From NCBI GenBank assembly GCA_965217205.1, contig OZ244254.1, positions 2,914,001 to 2,978,000 of the forward strand: a stretch of DNA of 64,000 nt. The letters run 5' to 3'. Shown here piece by piece: positions 1 to 8,154 of the stretch. The notes under the pieces are model-generated. The model was not told the DNA's origin. It saw only the letters and a program-made list of their open reading frames with translations, and did no database searches. The stretch's first letter is position 1; each line of letters begins with the position of its first letter. The DNA is from Maricaulis sp947259345 (GTDB lineage: Bacteria > Pseudomonadota > Alphaproteobacteria > Caulobacterales > Maricaulaceae). Both the position numbers and the translations under genes were made by a program.

Positions 1-111
1 GCAGAGATCCTGTCAGGCGTCAGTCTGGGCGAGATGATCGCTACTACCGAGACGTTCTCGTTGAAAGCAGAATTACAAAAAGGGGAGTTCGACGATGGAC
101 ACGCGCACTAA
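1..111 (+). CDS. Efflux RND periplasmic adaptor, C-terminal end (partial)
   Basis: Frame 1 is open from the window edge to a TAA at 109-111 and gives 36 codons ending in an Asp/Gly/His-rich tail (motifs TFSLKAEL and DDGHAH). This ending is typical of CzcB/CusB-type membrane-fusion proteins, which link an inner-membrane RND pump to an outer-membrane channel. The stop lies 17 bp inside the next gene, as expected for translationally coupled adaptor and pump genes. The rest of the gene lies outside the window, so the assignment rests on the tail and the neighbour. Confidence 0.72.
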   Translation, partial: AEILSGVSLGEMIATTETFSLKAELQKGEFDDGHAH

Positions 112-3100
112 CTCCTCACAACAAGCCGCAGGTTTGGCGGGCTTGCTACATCGCATTGCTGGAGGGCGCCTTCTTGCGGCTCTAGCATTTGCGTTCGTCC
201 TCATCGGCGGAATCGTCACATTTCGGACAATGCCAGTAGACGCGTTTCCGGATGTAACACCCACGCTCGTGCAGGTGTTCACAGAAACTGAAGGTCTCGC
301 TCCGGAAGAAGTCGAGCGATACGTCACGTTTCCCGTAGAAACGTCCATGAACGGGCTGCCTCGGCTTCGCGAGGTGCGGTCGACGTCAAACTTTGGTTTG
401 TCTGTCGTCAACATCTACTTCGAAGATGGCGTTGATATCTATTGGGCGAGGCAACTCGTTGGTGAACGGCTACAACAAGCCAGAGAAGAAATTCCCGAAG
501 GATTTGGTGATCCCGGAATGGGGCCCATCACCACTGGGCTCGGGCAAATTCTATTCTATTTCTTGCAGACTACAGATGAAAATCTCGACGGTGTTCAGCT
601 GCGGACATTGCAAGATTGGCAGGTCAAATTCGACCTTCAAACGGTACGCGGTGTGACGGAAGTTTTGTCACTCGGTGGATTTGAGCAGCAGTATCAAATC
701 AACGTTCGCCCGGACGCTTTGCTTCGATACCAATTAGCGATCGAAGACATTGTCGCGGCGGTTGAAGCCAATAACGCCAACGCGGGCGCGCAGTTTCTCA
801 TCGAGAACAGCGAGCAATACACCGTGCGTGCAGTAGGCTTGGCTCAGGGAATTCACGACCTCTCCGACATTATCGTGAAGGTCGAGGACGGCGTGCCAGT
901 TCGTGTTCGCGATATCGCGAACATCGAAATTGGGGGCGCCCCTCGACAAGGCATGGCCACCATGGACGGGGAAGGCGAAGTCGTTGCCGGCCTCGTGCTG
1001 AAACTGCTCGGCGCAAACACGAATGAAGTGATCGCGCGCGTTCACGATCGGATGGAACGGATCAATGCGTCTCTCCCGCCCGGCGTGACGGCTGTTCCCT
1101 ATTATGATCAGTCCGAGTTGGTTGGCGCTGCGGTTCGCACGATGACCACAGCTTTGTGGCAGGGTGCGCTACTCGTAGCTGTGATCCTATTCCTCTTCCT
1201 TCGAGGCTGGCGCCCAAGCTTGATCGTTGTGGCTTCGATCCCATTTTCGGTGGGTTTCGCATTGCTCTCGATGCAGTTTTTCGGCGTTTCTGCAAACCTC
1301 ATGTCCCTAGGCGGTATCGCCATCGCCATTGGGATGATGGTGGATGGCGCGGTCGTCATTGTAGAAAACGCGAACCGCATATTAAACGCGTCAACCGAGG
1401 GCGAGGACAAGCGTGCGCTTATCGCGAACGCGTGTGCGGAAGTGCTGCAACCGCTCGTTTTCGCAATCTTGATTGTGGTCGTTGTGTTTGTGCCGATCCT
1501 GACGCTTGAGGGCGTCGAAGGAAAAATGTTCCGACCACTGGCGTTTTCGGTCGTCTTCGCTATGGCAGGGTCGTTGGTTTTCGCTGTGCTACTAGCACCT
1601 GCGGCGTCGATGCTCGGGTTGAAGATCGGCAACAAGTCTTCAGGTTCTGATGAACCCGACTTCTACGAACAGCGGTTTGCGCCACTTGTGCGTTTTTTCG
1701 TTCTTAAGCGATGGGCAGCGCTCGTTCTTGCGGCCGCAATGCTCATGGTCGGCGGGGCTATTTTCCCGCGTCTGGGCTCTGAGTTCACGCCTCGGATGAA
1801 TGAAGGCGATTTGCTCGTTCGATTGACAATGGCTCCGTCGATTTCACTGCCGGAAGCTCGGTCAACCGTCACTCGTTTCGAGCAACAATTGCTCTCTAAC
1901 TTCCCCGAAGTTGAGCGTATCGTAACGCGTATCGGACGCGGAGAGGTTGGTGCGCATGCTGACCCCGTCAACAGCGCAGAGGCATTCGTGGCTCTCGCCC
2001 CGCGGGGTCAGTGGGAAACTGCGAGGACGCAGGAGGCGCTCCTAGCGCTGATGAGTGAGAGCTTCGAAGCGTTCCCTGGTGCCCGGTTCAACTTCACGCA
2101 GCCAATCGCTGCGGCAACCGACGAGTTGTTGACCGGAACGAAAGCTGATTTGGCAATTAAGCTGTTCGGAGAGGACATGGCTGTCCTCGAGGATTACGCA
2201 GCTCAAATTGCAGGCGTCATTCGTGAGATTTCCGGGTCGGCTGATGTTCAAACCGATCAGGTAACAGGGGCGCCGCAACTCCGGATCACCGTGAACCGAG
2301 AAGCGATCAGTCGATATGGATTGAACGTAGAAGATGTTCTCTCTGTGGTCCGAACCGCTATCGGTGGTTCGCAAGCGGGTCAGGTCTTCGAAGGGGTTCG
2401 ACGGTTCGACATCATCGTTCGATATCGTGAGCAAGACCGTCTGAATGCCGAACGTATCAGCCGGATTGTTCTGAACGGCCCAGGGGATGAGATAATCCCA
2501 TTGAGCCAGGTTGCGACCGTTGAACGAATCGAAGGGCCTCGCCAGGTCACGCGTGAAAATGGCCAACGGTACATCACCATCCAAACCAATGTCCGTGAAC
2601 GCGATATTGGATCGTTTGTAGCGGAAGGCCAGAATGCCGTTGCTGGAAACATTGAACTCCCGCCAGGGTACTTTGTTGAATGGGGTGGCCAGTTCGAGCT
2701 TCAGCAACAAGCCAACGCGCGGTTTGCGATCGTGATTCCGGTCACTCTGGGTGTCGTGTTTTTGCTTTTGCTATTCAGCTTTGGTCGATTGAAGAGCGCA
2801 CTGCTCATCATTGCCAATATTCCATTGGCCCTCGTCGGAGGAATAGCGGCGCTTTGGCTGACGGGGCAAAACCTATCTGTCCCGGCATCGGTTGGCTTCA
2901 TTGCACTGTTTGGCATCGCTCTTGGTAACGGCATGGTCTTGGTCTCTTTCCTCGACCGGTTTGCCAAAGAACGTCTGGATGTTGATGCCTTCAGTGTCGA
3001 GGCCGCGGTGCGCCGTGCTCAACCCGTCTTGATGACCGCGACAACCACCGGGCTTGGCCTGATGCCGTTGTTGTTTGCATCGGGGATCGGTTCGGAAGTG

Positions 3101-3235
3101 CAGAGACCGCTCGCCGCCGTAGTGATCGGCGGCTTGGTCACCTCGACCGTTCTGACCTTGTTGGTTCTACCGGCTGTCTACAAGTGGTTTGCGCCACATC
3201 CACAAAAGCGCGCTTCGGAACACCTGCCTACCTAA
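95..3235 (+). CDS. Heavy-metal efflux RND pump (CzcA/CusA family)
   Basis: A 1046-residue inner-membrane proton-driven exporter with the usual HME-RND length and two-fold layout: one transmembrane helix, a large periplasmic porter loop, a six-helix bundle, then a repeat of both. Near residue 413 the TM4 motif GMMVDGAVVIVENANR holds the proton-relay acidic residue Asp417 with Glu424. The DFG-type first aspartate of true CzcA is replaced by a GGIAIAIG stretch, which is closer to CusA. Metal specificity cannot be read from sequence alone. The gene overlaps the adaptor gene upstream. Base composition is visibly less GC-rich than the chromosome further right, consistent with transfer. Confidence 0.93.
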   Translation: MDTRTNSSQQAAGLAGLLHRIAGGRLLAALAFAFVLIGGIVTFRTMPVDAFPDVTPTLVQVFTETEGLAPEEVERYVTFPVETSMNGLPRLREVRSTSNFGLSVVNIYFEDGVDIYWARQLVGERLQQAREEIPEGFGDPGMGPITTGLGQILFYFLQTTDENLDGVQLRTLQDWQVKFDLQTVRGVTEVLSLGGFEQQYQINVRPDALLRYQLAIEDIVAAVEANNANAGAQFLIENSEQYTVRAVGLAQGIHDLSDIIVKVEDGVPVRVRDIANIEIGGAPRQGMATMDGEGEVVAGLVLKLLGANTNEVIARVHDRMERINASLPPGVTAVPYYDQSELVGAAVRTMTTALWQGALLVAVILFLFLRGWRPSLIVVASIPFSVGFALLSMQFFGVSANLMSLGGIAIAIGMMVDGAVVIVENANRILNASTEGEDKRALIANACAEVLQPLVFAILIVVVVFVPILTLEGVEGKMFRPLAFSVVFAMAGSLVFAVLLAPAASMLGLKIGNKSSGSDEPDFYEQRFAPLVRFFVLKRWAALVLAAAMLMVGGAIFPRLGSEFTPRMNEGDLLVRLTMAPSISLPEARSTVTRFEQQLLSNFPEVERIVTRIGRGEVGAHADPVNSAEAFVALAPRGQWETARTQEALLALMSESFEAFPGARFNFTQPIAAATDELLTGTKADLAIKLFGEDMAVLEDYAAQIAGVIREISGSADVQTDQVTGAPQLRITVNREAISRYGLNVEDVLSVVRTAIGGSQAGQVFEGVRRFDIIVRYREQDRLNAERISRIVLNGPGDEIIPLSQVATVERIEGPRQVTRENGQRYITIQTNVRERDIGSFVAEGQNAVAGNIELPPGYFVEWGGQFELQQQANARFAIVIPVTLGVVFLLLLFSFGRLKSALLIIANIPLALVGGIAALWLTGQNLSVPASVGFIALFGIALGNGMVLVSFLDRFAKERLDVDAFSVEAAVRRAQPVLMTATTTGLGLMPLLFASGIGSEVQRPLAAVVIGGLVTSTVLTLLVLPAVYKWFAPHPQKRASEHLPT

Positions 3236-3248
3236 CCGAAGGCAGGTG
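3221..3248. terminator. Hairpin spanning the pump gene stop codon
   Basis: CACCTGCC (3221-3228) and GGCAGGTG (3241-3248) form a perfect 8-bp stem with a 12-nt loop that contains the TAA stop at 3233-3235. No U-run follows, so it may act as an mRNA-stabilising or pause hairpin rather than a classic terminator. Confidence 0.4.
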
Positions 3249-3249
3249 A

Positions 3250-3292
3250 GGATCTGGTGGGGCAACCCTTTGTTCTTGCACCCACCAGATCC
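3250..3292. repeat. 12-bp perfect inverted repeat between pump gene and lspA
   Basis: GGATCTGGTGGG at 3250-3261 pairs perfectly with CCCACCAGATCC at 3281-3292 around a 19-nt loop, directly after the previous hairpin. Together they could separate expression of the pump gene and lspA. No T-run follows, so termination is only one possibility. Confidence 0.45.
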
Positions 3293-3389
3293 GCCGGCAG
3301 CCCCGGGCGTCTTGTCCCCCCGGCACAGTCGCTCGGGGCAGTTTGGTCCACTTAATTGCGTTGCGCTCGACTAGAGGGAAAAACGGAAG

Positions 3390-3902
3390 ATGCGAGCAAT
3401 TCGACCCGCCTACATTCAGAGCAAGTTGTTTGGCCTTCGCCGGATACGCTCAGCGTACTTGGCCTTTTGGGTGTTCTTAGTCGCGTTCGATTTGATCGTG
3501 AAATCCCAAATCGAACGCCTGCTTGTTGATGTTGGCACGTCGGTGTCGCTGGTGCCCGGGTTCAACCTAACGCTCGGCCACAACAGGGGCGTTAGTTTTG
3601 GGATATTGGATAGCGATCATTGGATCGCGCCCTATCTTCTTTCGAGTGTAGCAGTCGCTCTTGTCGTAGCAGTTTTGATTTGGACCGCGGAGCAAAAGTC
3701 GAAACTTGTTAATGCCGCCGGTATTTTGTTTGCGTCAGGTGGGTTGGCCAATGCTATCGATCGGCTCGGCGACGGAGCTGTTACAGACTACCTTGATTTT
3801 GGATGGCAAGCGTTGCGCTGGCCCACCTTCAATCTGGCCGACGTCTTCGTTTTCATAGGGGCGGCATTGTTACTTCTCGGATGGAAGCGGCTCAAAGTTT
3901 AA
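3390..3902 (+). CDS. lspA: Lipoprotein signal peptidase (signal peptidase II)
   Basis: A 170-residue four-helix membrane aspartyl protease that cleaves the signal peptide of prolipoproteins at the lipobox. The family blocks are present: HNRGVSFG (residues 64-71), NAIDR (121-125), VTDYLDF and FNLADVF. The catalytic aspartates are Asp124 and Asp151. The start follows GGAAG at 3384-3388. This is probably not the housekeeping copy: lspA paralogues often sit in metal-resistance clusters (PbrC is an LspA homologue), and here it lies between a metal RND pump and a MerR regulator. Confidence 0.93.
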   Translation: MRAIRPAYIQSKLFGLRRIRSAYLAFWVFLVAFDLIVKSQIERLLVDVGTSVSLVPGFNLTLGHNRGVSFGILDSDHWIAPYLLSSVAVALVVAVLIWTAEQKSKLVNAAGILFASGGLANAIDRLGDGAVTDYLDFGWQALRWPTFNLADVFVFIGAALLLLGWKRLKV

Positions 3903-3921
3903 GGTGCCGGGGATATGTTGA

Positions 3922-4368
3922 TCACTTTTTTCCTATCCGTGACGGGCTGTGATCTGACAAGCATTTCGAATGATCGAACAGGCTGGTGACGATCTTGCAA
4001 CTGCCAACCTTTCCGCCTGCACATCCCTCGATCATACGTTTGAGCTCATGCTCAAGAACGCGTAGCTGCTCGATGCGTTTTTGCGTTTCGACAAGATGAT
4101 GACGAGCTAACTCGTCAGCCCTTGTGCAATCTGTACCAGGGTTCTCCTGCAGGTCGATCAAGTCACGTATCGCCTCGACGGTAAAACCAAGGTCGCGGGC
4201 ATGCCGGATAAACCCAAGCAGATCCACTGACGCTTGATCGTAAACCCGGCGGCCACTTTCTACCCGCCTCGGTTCTGGCATCAATCCAACGCTCTCGTAG
4301 TAGCGGATCGTCGTCACTTTGACGCCGGAGGTTTTTGCCGCTTTGCCGATACTGAATTCTTTTGTCAT
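3922..4368 (-). CDS. MerR-family metal-responsive regulator (ZntR/CadR/PbrR type)
   Basis: A 148-residue regulator with an N-terminal winged helix-turn-helix (FSIGKAAKTSGVKVTTIRYY, residues 5-24), a dimerisation helix, and a C-terminal metal loop. Cys81, Cys116 and Cys124 match the three-cysteine pattern of Zn/Cd/Pb sensors, and a further Cys136 follows. I chose the ATG at 4368 over an upstream one at 4416 because the protein then begins right at the HTH. It is divergent from the CDF gene and probably distorts that gene's long-spacer promoter when metal binds. The exact metal is unknown. Confidence 0.9.
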   Translation of the reverse strand: MTKEFSIGKAAKTSGVKVTTIRYYESVGLMPEPRRVESGRRVYDQASVDLLGFIRHARDLGFTVEAIRDLIDLQENPGTDCTRADELARHHLVETQKRIEQLRVLEHELKRMIEGCAGGKVGSCKIVTSLFDHSKCLSDHSPSRIGKK

Positions 4369-4376
4369 TTTTCTTC

Positions 4377-4407
4377 TTGCTTCTACAGTCACTGTAGAAA
4401 TTAGACT
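4377..4407 (+). promoter_or_regulatory. MerR-type promoter and operator for the CDF gene
   Basis: TTGCTT (4377-4382) and TAGACT (4402-4407) are separated by 19 bp, the over-long spacer used by MerR activators. Within it lies a perfect 19-bp palindrome, TTCTACAGTCACTGTAGAA (4381-4399). The CDF start is 27 bp downstream of the -10, with AGGAG at 4421-4425. The site lies between the divergent regulator and CDF genes, so it probably controls both. Confidence 0.72.
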
Positions 4408-4433
4408 CCAGGTCAAAGGTAGGAGTCAAGAAA

Positions 4434-5072
4434 ATGAGTTGTTGCTCAAACGACCAAAAATTCGACGGCGCATCAGTTGCGTACCGTCGCGCCCTCTGGG
4501 CTGTCATTCTCATCAATCTGGTGATGTTCGCCGTCGAGATCACAGCCGGGTTCGCCTCCGGCTCTCAAGCCCTTAAAGCCGACGCCCTCGACTTCGCCGG
4601 TGACACCATGACCTACACCATCAGCCTGCTGGTGATCGGTTCGAGCCTGGCGTTACGTGCTCGGGCCGCGCTCTTTAAAGGCGGCCTGCTAATCGTGATC
4701 GCGGTCTCGGTGCTCGGTATGACGCTGATGCGGGCCCTGTCCGGCGAGCCTCCCGTCGCGGAAACCATGGGCATCGTTGGCTTCGCAGCACTCCTTGCTA
4801 ACGCGGCTAGCGTCCTCATCCTCCTCAAATGGAGAGACGGTGATGCAAATGTGCGCTCGGTTTGGCTGTGCTCCCGCAATGACGCTATCGGCAATGTCGG
4901 CGTGATGATCGCCGGTGGGCTCGTCGCCATTACGGGGTCAGCATGGCCTGATCTAATTCTGGCCTTCGCATTAGCCGCGCTATTCACACGCTCAGCTTGG
5001 TCGATTTGCAGTCAGGCGCTTGCCGAGCTGCGTAGCCACAACCACCCCATCGCTGAATCCGGAGATGCCTAA
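4434..5072 (+). CDS. Cation diffusion facilitator-like metal transporter
   Basis: A 212-residue membrane protein with about six transmembrane helices, related to the CDF exporters that swap cytosolic divalent metal for protons. It lacks the long cytoplasmic C-terminal domain of CzcD/FieF. The metal-site motifs are unusual: TM2 reads D53-F-A-G-D57 in place of HxxxD, and TM5 reads C146-S-R-N-D150 in place of HxxxD. A Cys-Cys pair occurs at residues 3-4. This suggests a softer metal, but that is inference. It is driven by the MerR-type promoter just upstream and lies back-to-back with the next gene. Confidence 0.85.
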   Translation: MSCCSNDQKFDGASVAYRRALWAVILINLVMFAVEITAGFASGSQALKADALDFAGDTMTYTISLLVIGSSLALRARAALFKGGLLIVIAVSVLGMTLMRALSGEPPVAETMGIVGFAALLANAASVLILLKWRDGDANVRSVWLCSRNDAIGNVGVMIAGGLVAITGSAWPDLILAFALAALFTRSAWSICSQALAELRSHNHPIAESGDA

Positions 5073-5627
5073 ATGTCGCCCTTACTTACGATCGTCGTGG
5101 GGTATGTCCTCATCAACGCCGTGCTCGCTGTACCTTTTACGCTGCAAGCCCGCGCAGATTTCCAGCGCCAAGGGAAATGGTCTCGACCAACGGCGGTCTT
5201 CTCGGGGGTCATCATGCATGGGTATTTCCTCGCAACAATCGCGCTCGCATGGCTCGACCGTGGCAGCTTGTTCGAACCGAATCTGATCTCGCTTGCACTG
5301 GGCGGCGCACTCTTTCTGGGCGGCGCGTTCGTCATCTTTCTCGGCCGCTATGCCTATGGTTCGCAGGAGCGCGTTTATGGTCTCCTCGAAGATGAGCTGA
5401 TCCAACACGGGATCTATCAACGCACCCGCAATCCTCAGTATGTGGGTTATGGAGCCATGTTCGTCGGCAGTGCGGTGGCCGCCGGATCAACATTCGCGCT
5501 TCTGTCGGCGACCTCGTTCTTGGTGATCATCCATGTGTTCATCACCTGGGTCGAAGAACCGCATATGAAACGAACCTTTGGAGAGACGTTCGATCAGTAT
5601 GCATCGAGAGTGCGTCGGTACCTGTAA
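5073..5627 (+). CDS. Isoprenylcysteine/phospholipid methyltransferase-family membrane protein
   Basis: A 184-residue polytopic protein. Its C-terminal block (GIYQRTRNPQYVGY near residue 114, then EEPHMKRTFGETFDQY near 160) is the signature of the ICMT/PEMT fold, which uses S-adenosylmethionine inside the membrane. The ATG follows the CDF stop with no gap, so the two are co-transcribed and probably translationally coupled. Such proteins are frequent in CDF/RND metal-resistance clusters, but their substrate there is not established. Confidence 0.82.
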   Translation: MSPLLTIVVGYVLINAVLAVPFTLQARADFQRQGKWSRPTAVFSGVIMHGYFLATIALAWLDRGSLFEPNLISLALGGALFLGGAFVIFLGRYAYGSQERVYGLLEDELIQHGIYQRTRNPQYVGYGAMFVGSAVAAGSTFALLSATSFLVIIHVFITWVEEPHMKRTFGETFDQYASRVRRYL

Positions 5628-5652
5628 GGTCCGCCGACACGGTCCTGTTATC

Positions 5653-5672
5653 TCGCCCCTTAGGAGGGGCGA
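5653..5672. terminator. Hairpin after the metal-resistance operon
   Basis: TCGCCCCT (5653-5660) pairs with AGGGGCGA (5665-5672) across a 4-nt loop, 25 bp after the methyltransferase stop. The stem is GC-rich but no T-run follows. It is a plausible end of the metal operon, just left of the IS66 element. Confidence 0.45.
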
Positions 5673-5688
5673 TGCGCTGACGCTATCC

Positions 5689-5712
5689 GTAACCGTCCGG
5701 CCAACCCGCCCT
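5689..5712 (+). repeat. IS66 terminal inverted repeat, left
   Basis: The sequence starts GTAACCGTCCGG and ends AACCCGCCCT, matching the right end of the element at 20 of 24 positions. It marks the tnpC-proximal end. Confidence 0.8.
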
Positions 5713-5730
5713 ACCGGTGACGCCGGGCCT

Positions 5731-5761
5731 GTCTTACGCTCAGTTTCGCTGAGCGTAAGAC
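5731..5761. repeat. 13-bp perfect hairpin over the tnpC stop codon
   Basis: GTCTTACGCTCAG (5731-5743) and CTGAGCGTAAGAC (5749-5761) form a perfect 13-bp stem with a 5-nt loop. The right arm and loop encode the last tnpC codons and the left arm holds its TGA stop. It may terminate tnp transcription or block read-through into the element; no U-run is present. Confidence 0.7.
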
Positions 5762-7264
5762 CAGGGCATGAGGTCTTCAAGGCAAGTGATCTTGGTGTCG
5801 GCGATGTCGGCGAGGACATCGGTCAGCCAGGCTTGCGGATCCACATCGTTGAGCTTGGCGGTCTCGATGAGGGTGTAGGCGATCGCCGCGGACTTGCCGC
5901 CGCTGGGCGAGCCGACGAAGAGATAGTTCTTTCGTCCGACCGCCAGGGGTCGGATGGCGCGCTCCGCGGTATTGTTATCGAGCTCGGTGATGCCGTGGTG
6001 GAGCCAGGGTTCCAGCTTTTTCATCCGCGTGAGGGCATAGCGGATCGCTACGGCAAGAGGCGTCTTGCCGGATATCCGGGTGAGCTGGGTCTGCAGCCAG
6101 GCGTCGAGGTCCTCGAACACGGGTCTTGATCGGGCCTGGCGTACCGCGGCGCGTTCGTCCGGCGGTTTGCCGCGGATCGCCTTTTCGATCGCATAAAGCC
6201 GGCCAATGCGTTCAACCGCCTCCTGGGCGATGGCCGAGCCGGACACCGCTTGCACATCCACGAACTTGCGCCGGATATGGGCCATGCAGGCCACCTCGAT
6301 GATCTGGCCGGTGTCGTAGAGCCGGTTGAACCCGGCATAGCCATCGGCATGCATGAACCCACGATAGCCGGCCAGATGATCGGCAGGATGTTCGCCCTTG
6401 CGATCTGTTGAGAAGCGATAATGGGCAGCGGGCGGAGCACTGCCCGACCAGCCGTGCTCATCACGGACATACGCCCACATGCGGGCGGTGGCGGTGCGCC
6501 CCTTGCCCGGAGCGAGCATCTTCATGGGGGTATCATCGGCGAAGATGGCCTGGCCGTGGCGGACATGGCGTCCGATGGCTTCGGCCAGTGGTTCCAGCAG
6601 CCGCGCGGACTGCCCCACCCATCCGGCCAGGGTGGAGCGTTCCAGCTCGATGCCTTCGCGGGCATAGATCTGGCTCTGGCGGTAAAGCGGCAGGTGATCG
6701 CCATACTTGGAGATGAGGACATGCGCCAGGAGCCCCGGTCCGGGACGGCCGGCCCTTCTCGATGGGGCGTGAGGGCAGCGGGGCCTGGTGCATGCGTTCA
6801 CAGCACGTGCACGCCATACGCGGGCGCTTGATGCGGTTCACAACAAAGCGCCCCGGTACGTATTCCAGTTCTTCGGTTATATCCTCGCCCAGCGGCTTGA
6901 GCCCGCCGCCGCAGGATAGACAGGCCTCGCCGGGCGAGAGGATCTCGTCATGACGCGGCAGGTGATCGGGCAAGGACTTGCGGCTGGGCTTGGCCGGTTC
7001 GTGCGCCTGCGCTGACCCGGTCTCGACTTCGGTCCCAACCGCTGGTGCCTCAGCGGCCTCGGCGATCTCCTCGTCCTCCAGCCGCATCTCAAGCTGATCG
7101 AGGCGTTCCGAGCGGGAACCGAACTGGTGGCGGCGCAGTCCGGCCAGTTGATGCTTGAGCTTCTCGATGAGAAGATCGCGATTATAGAGCTCGCGCTCGA
7201 GCATACCGACCGCGCCCTTGAGGGCGTCGATGTCATCGGGAAGCTGGCTTGGCGCGGTGATCAT
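5740..7264 (-). pseudogene. tnpC: IS66 DDE transposase TnpC, frameshifted
   Basis: The protein is split over two frames. The upstream part (from the ATG at 7264) has the leucine-rich helix, the Gly-Arg-rich block RRHQFGSRSERLDQ and a zinc-finger-like segment with two Cys pairs (CLSCGG and CTCC). It runs out of frame after the motif IEKGRP. The downstream part resumes with PGLLAHVLISKYGDHLPLYR and contains the DDE residues in FADDTP, HADGYAGF and NTAERAIRPL, plus the complete C-terminal IS66 domain. The shift lies near 6741-6750, where a C/G-rich run looks like a net 1-base change. Apart from that shift the gene is complete. Confidence 0.88.
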
Positions 7265-7362
7265 GGGCTCAACATCTATCTGAGCCGCAGCGTGATGTGA
7301 ATCGAAAATCGGCAATTTAGTACAATAAATACAATGATATGCGTCTATACTTTATAGACACT

Positions 7363-7710
7363 TCAACCCGCCACCAAGGGCCTCCAGGTGTGCTGCGGCA
7401 TGCGCCAGTCGATGCCCTCCAGCAACATCGCTAGCTGCGCCCGGCCGAGCGCCACCTTGCCGTCGGCCGCAGACGGCCAGACAAACCGCCCCCGCTCCAG
7501 CCGCTTGGAGAAGAGGCACGCCCCCTGGCCATCCCACCAGATGATCTTCACCAGATCACCGCGCCGGCCCCGGAAGATGAAGATCTGACCGGAATGAGGA
7601 TCTTCGCTGAGCTTACTCTCGGCCAGTGCGGCCAGCCCGTTAAACCCCTTGCGCATATCCGTCACCCCGCCAGCCAGCCAGACCCGCGTCTCGGCAGGAA
7701 CCGGGATCAT
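7363..7710 (-). CDS. tnpB: IS66 accessory protein TnpB
   Basis: A 115-residue protein with the TnpB (Orf2) blocks TDMRKGFNGLAAL, FIFRGRRGDLVKIIWWDG and GACLFSKRLERGRFVWP. It is needed for transposition of full IS66 elements, but its biochemical role is unknown. Its start overlaps the end of tnpA by 4 bp (ATGA). An AT-rich stretch of about 50 bp, with a GTCTATA/TATAGAC hairpin at 7343-7359, separates it from tnpC. Confidence 0.93.
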   Translation of the reverse strand: MIPVPAETRVWLAGGVTDMRKGFNGLAALAESKLSEDPHSGQIFIFRGRRGDLVKIIWWDGQGACLFSKRLERGRFVWPSAADGKVALGRAQLAMLLEGIDWRMPQHTWRPLVAG

Positions 7711-8114
7711 GCTGCTGCTCCGATCGCCCGGATCACCCGCGTCAGCGCGGCTTCTTCGACATGGCTCTCAACGCGTAGCCGCGTACCGCACACCAGCGCG
7801 ATCTCGATCGGGCTGGGCGATGCAGGTGGATCAGTGGCCGGCAAAGTCGCATCAGTGCGAGACCCCATGGCGATGGGCGCAAAGGCTTCGGTCCCGATCT
7901 CAACCGGCAGGAAGACCGGCTCGGCTTCAGGCAAGGCGCCCTCGGCCAGGCTCGGGTTAAAGCGCGGATCGCGGCGCCAGGTACTGATCAGGTTGGCGTT
8001 CATGTCGTGACGCCGCGCCACACCAGCGATCGACATGCCGACTTCGAAACTCTCCGCCACGATCGCCCGCTTCTCTTCCAGGCTCCAATACCGGCGCCCC
8101 GTAACTCCCGCCAT
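7707..8114 (-). CDS. tnpA: IS66 accessory protein TnpA (helix-turn-helix)
   Basis: A 135-residue protein whose first 60 residues are a transposase-type helix-turn-helix (RRYWSLEEKRAIVAESF, then SIAGVARRHDMNANLISTWR), as in IS66/IS3-type OrfA proteins. The C-terminal half is variable and Pro/Ala-rich. It is the first gene of the tnpABC operon and lies 114 bp inside the right end. It probably binds the element ends. Confidence 0.9.
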   Translation of the reverse strand: MAGVTGRRYWSLEEKRAIVAESFEVGMSIAGVARRHDMNANLISTWRRDPRFNPSLAEGALPEAEPVFLPVEIGTEAFAPIAMGSRTDATLPATDPPASPSPIEIALVCGTRLRVESHVEEAALTRVIRAIGAAA

Positions 8115-8154
8115 GTCCCTCTCCGATAATGCCCACGATGAACGCTAGTGGGCA

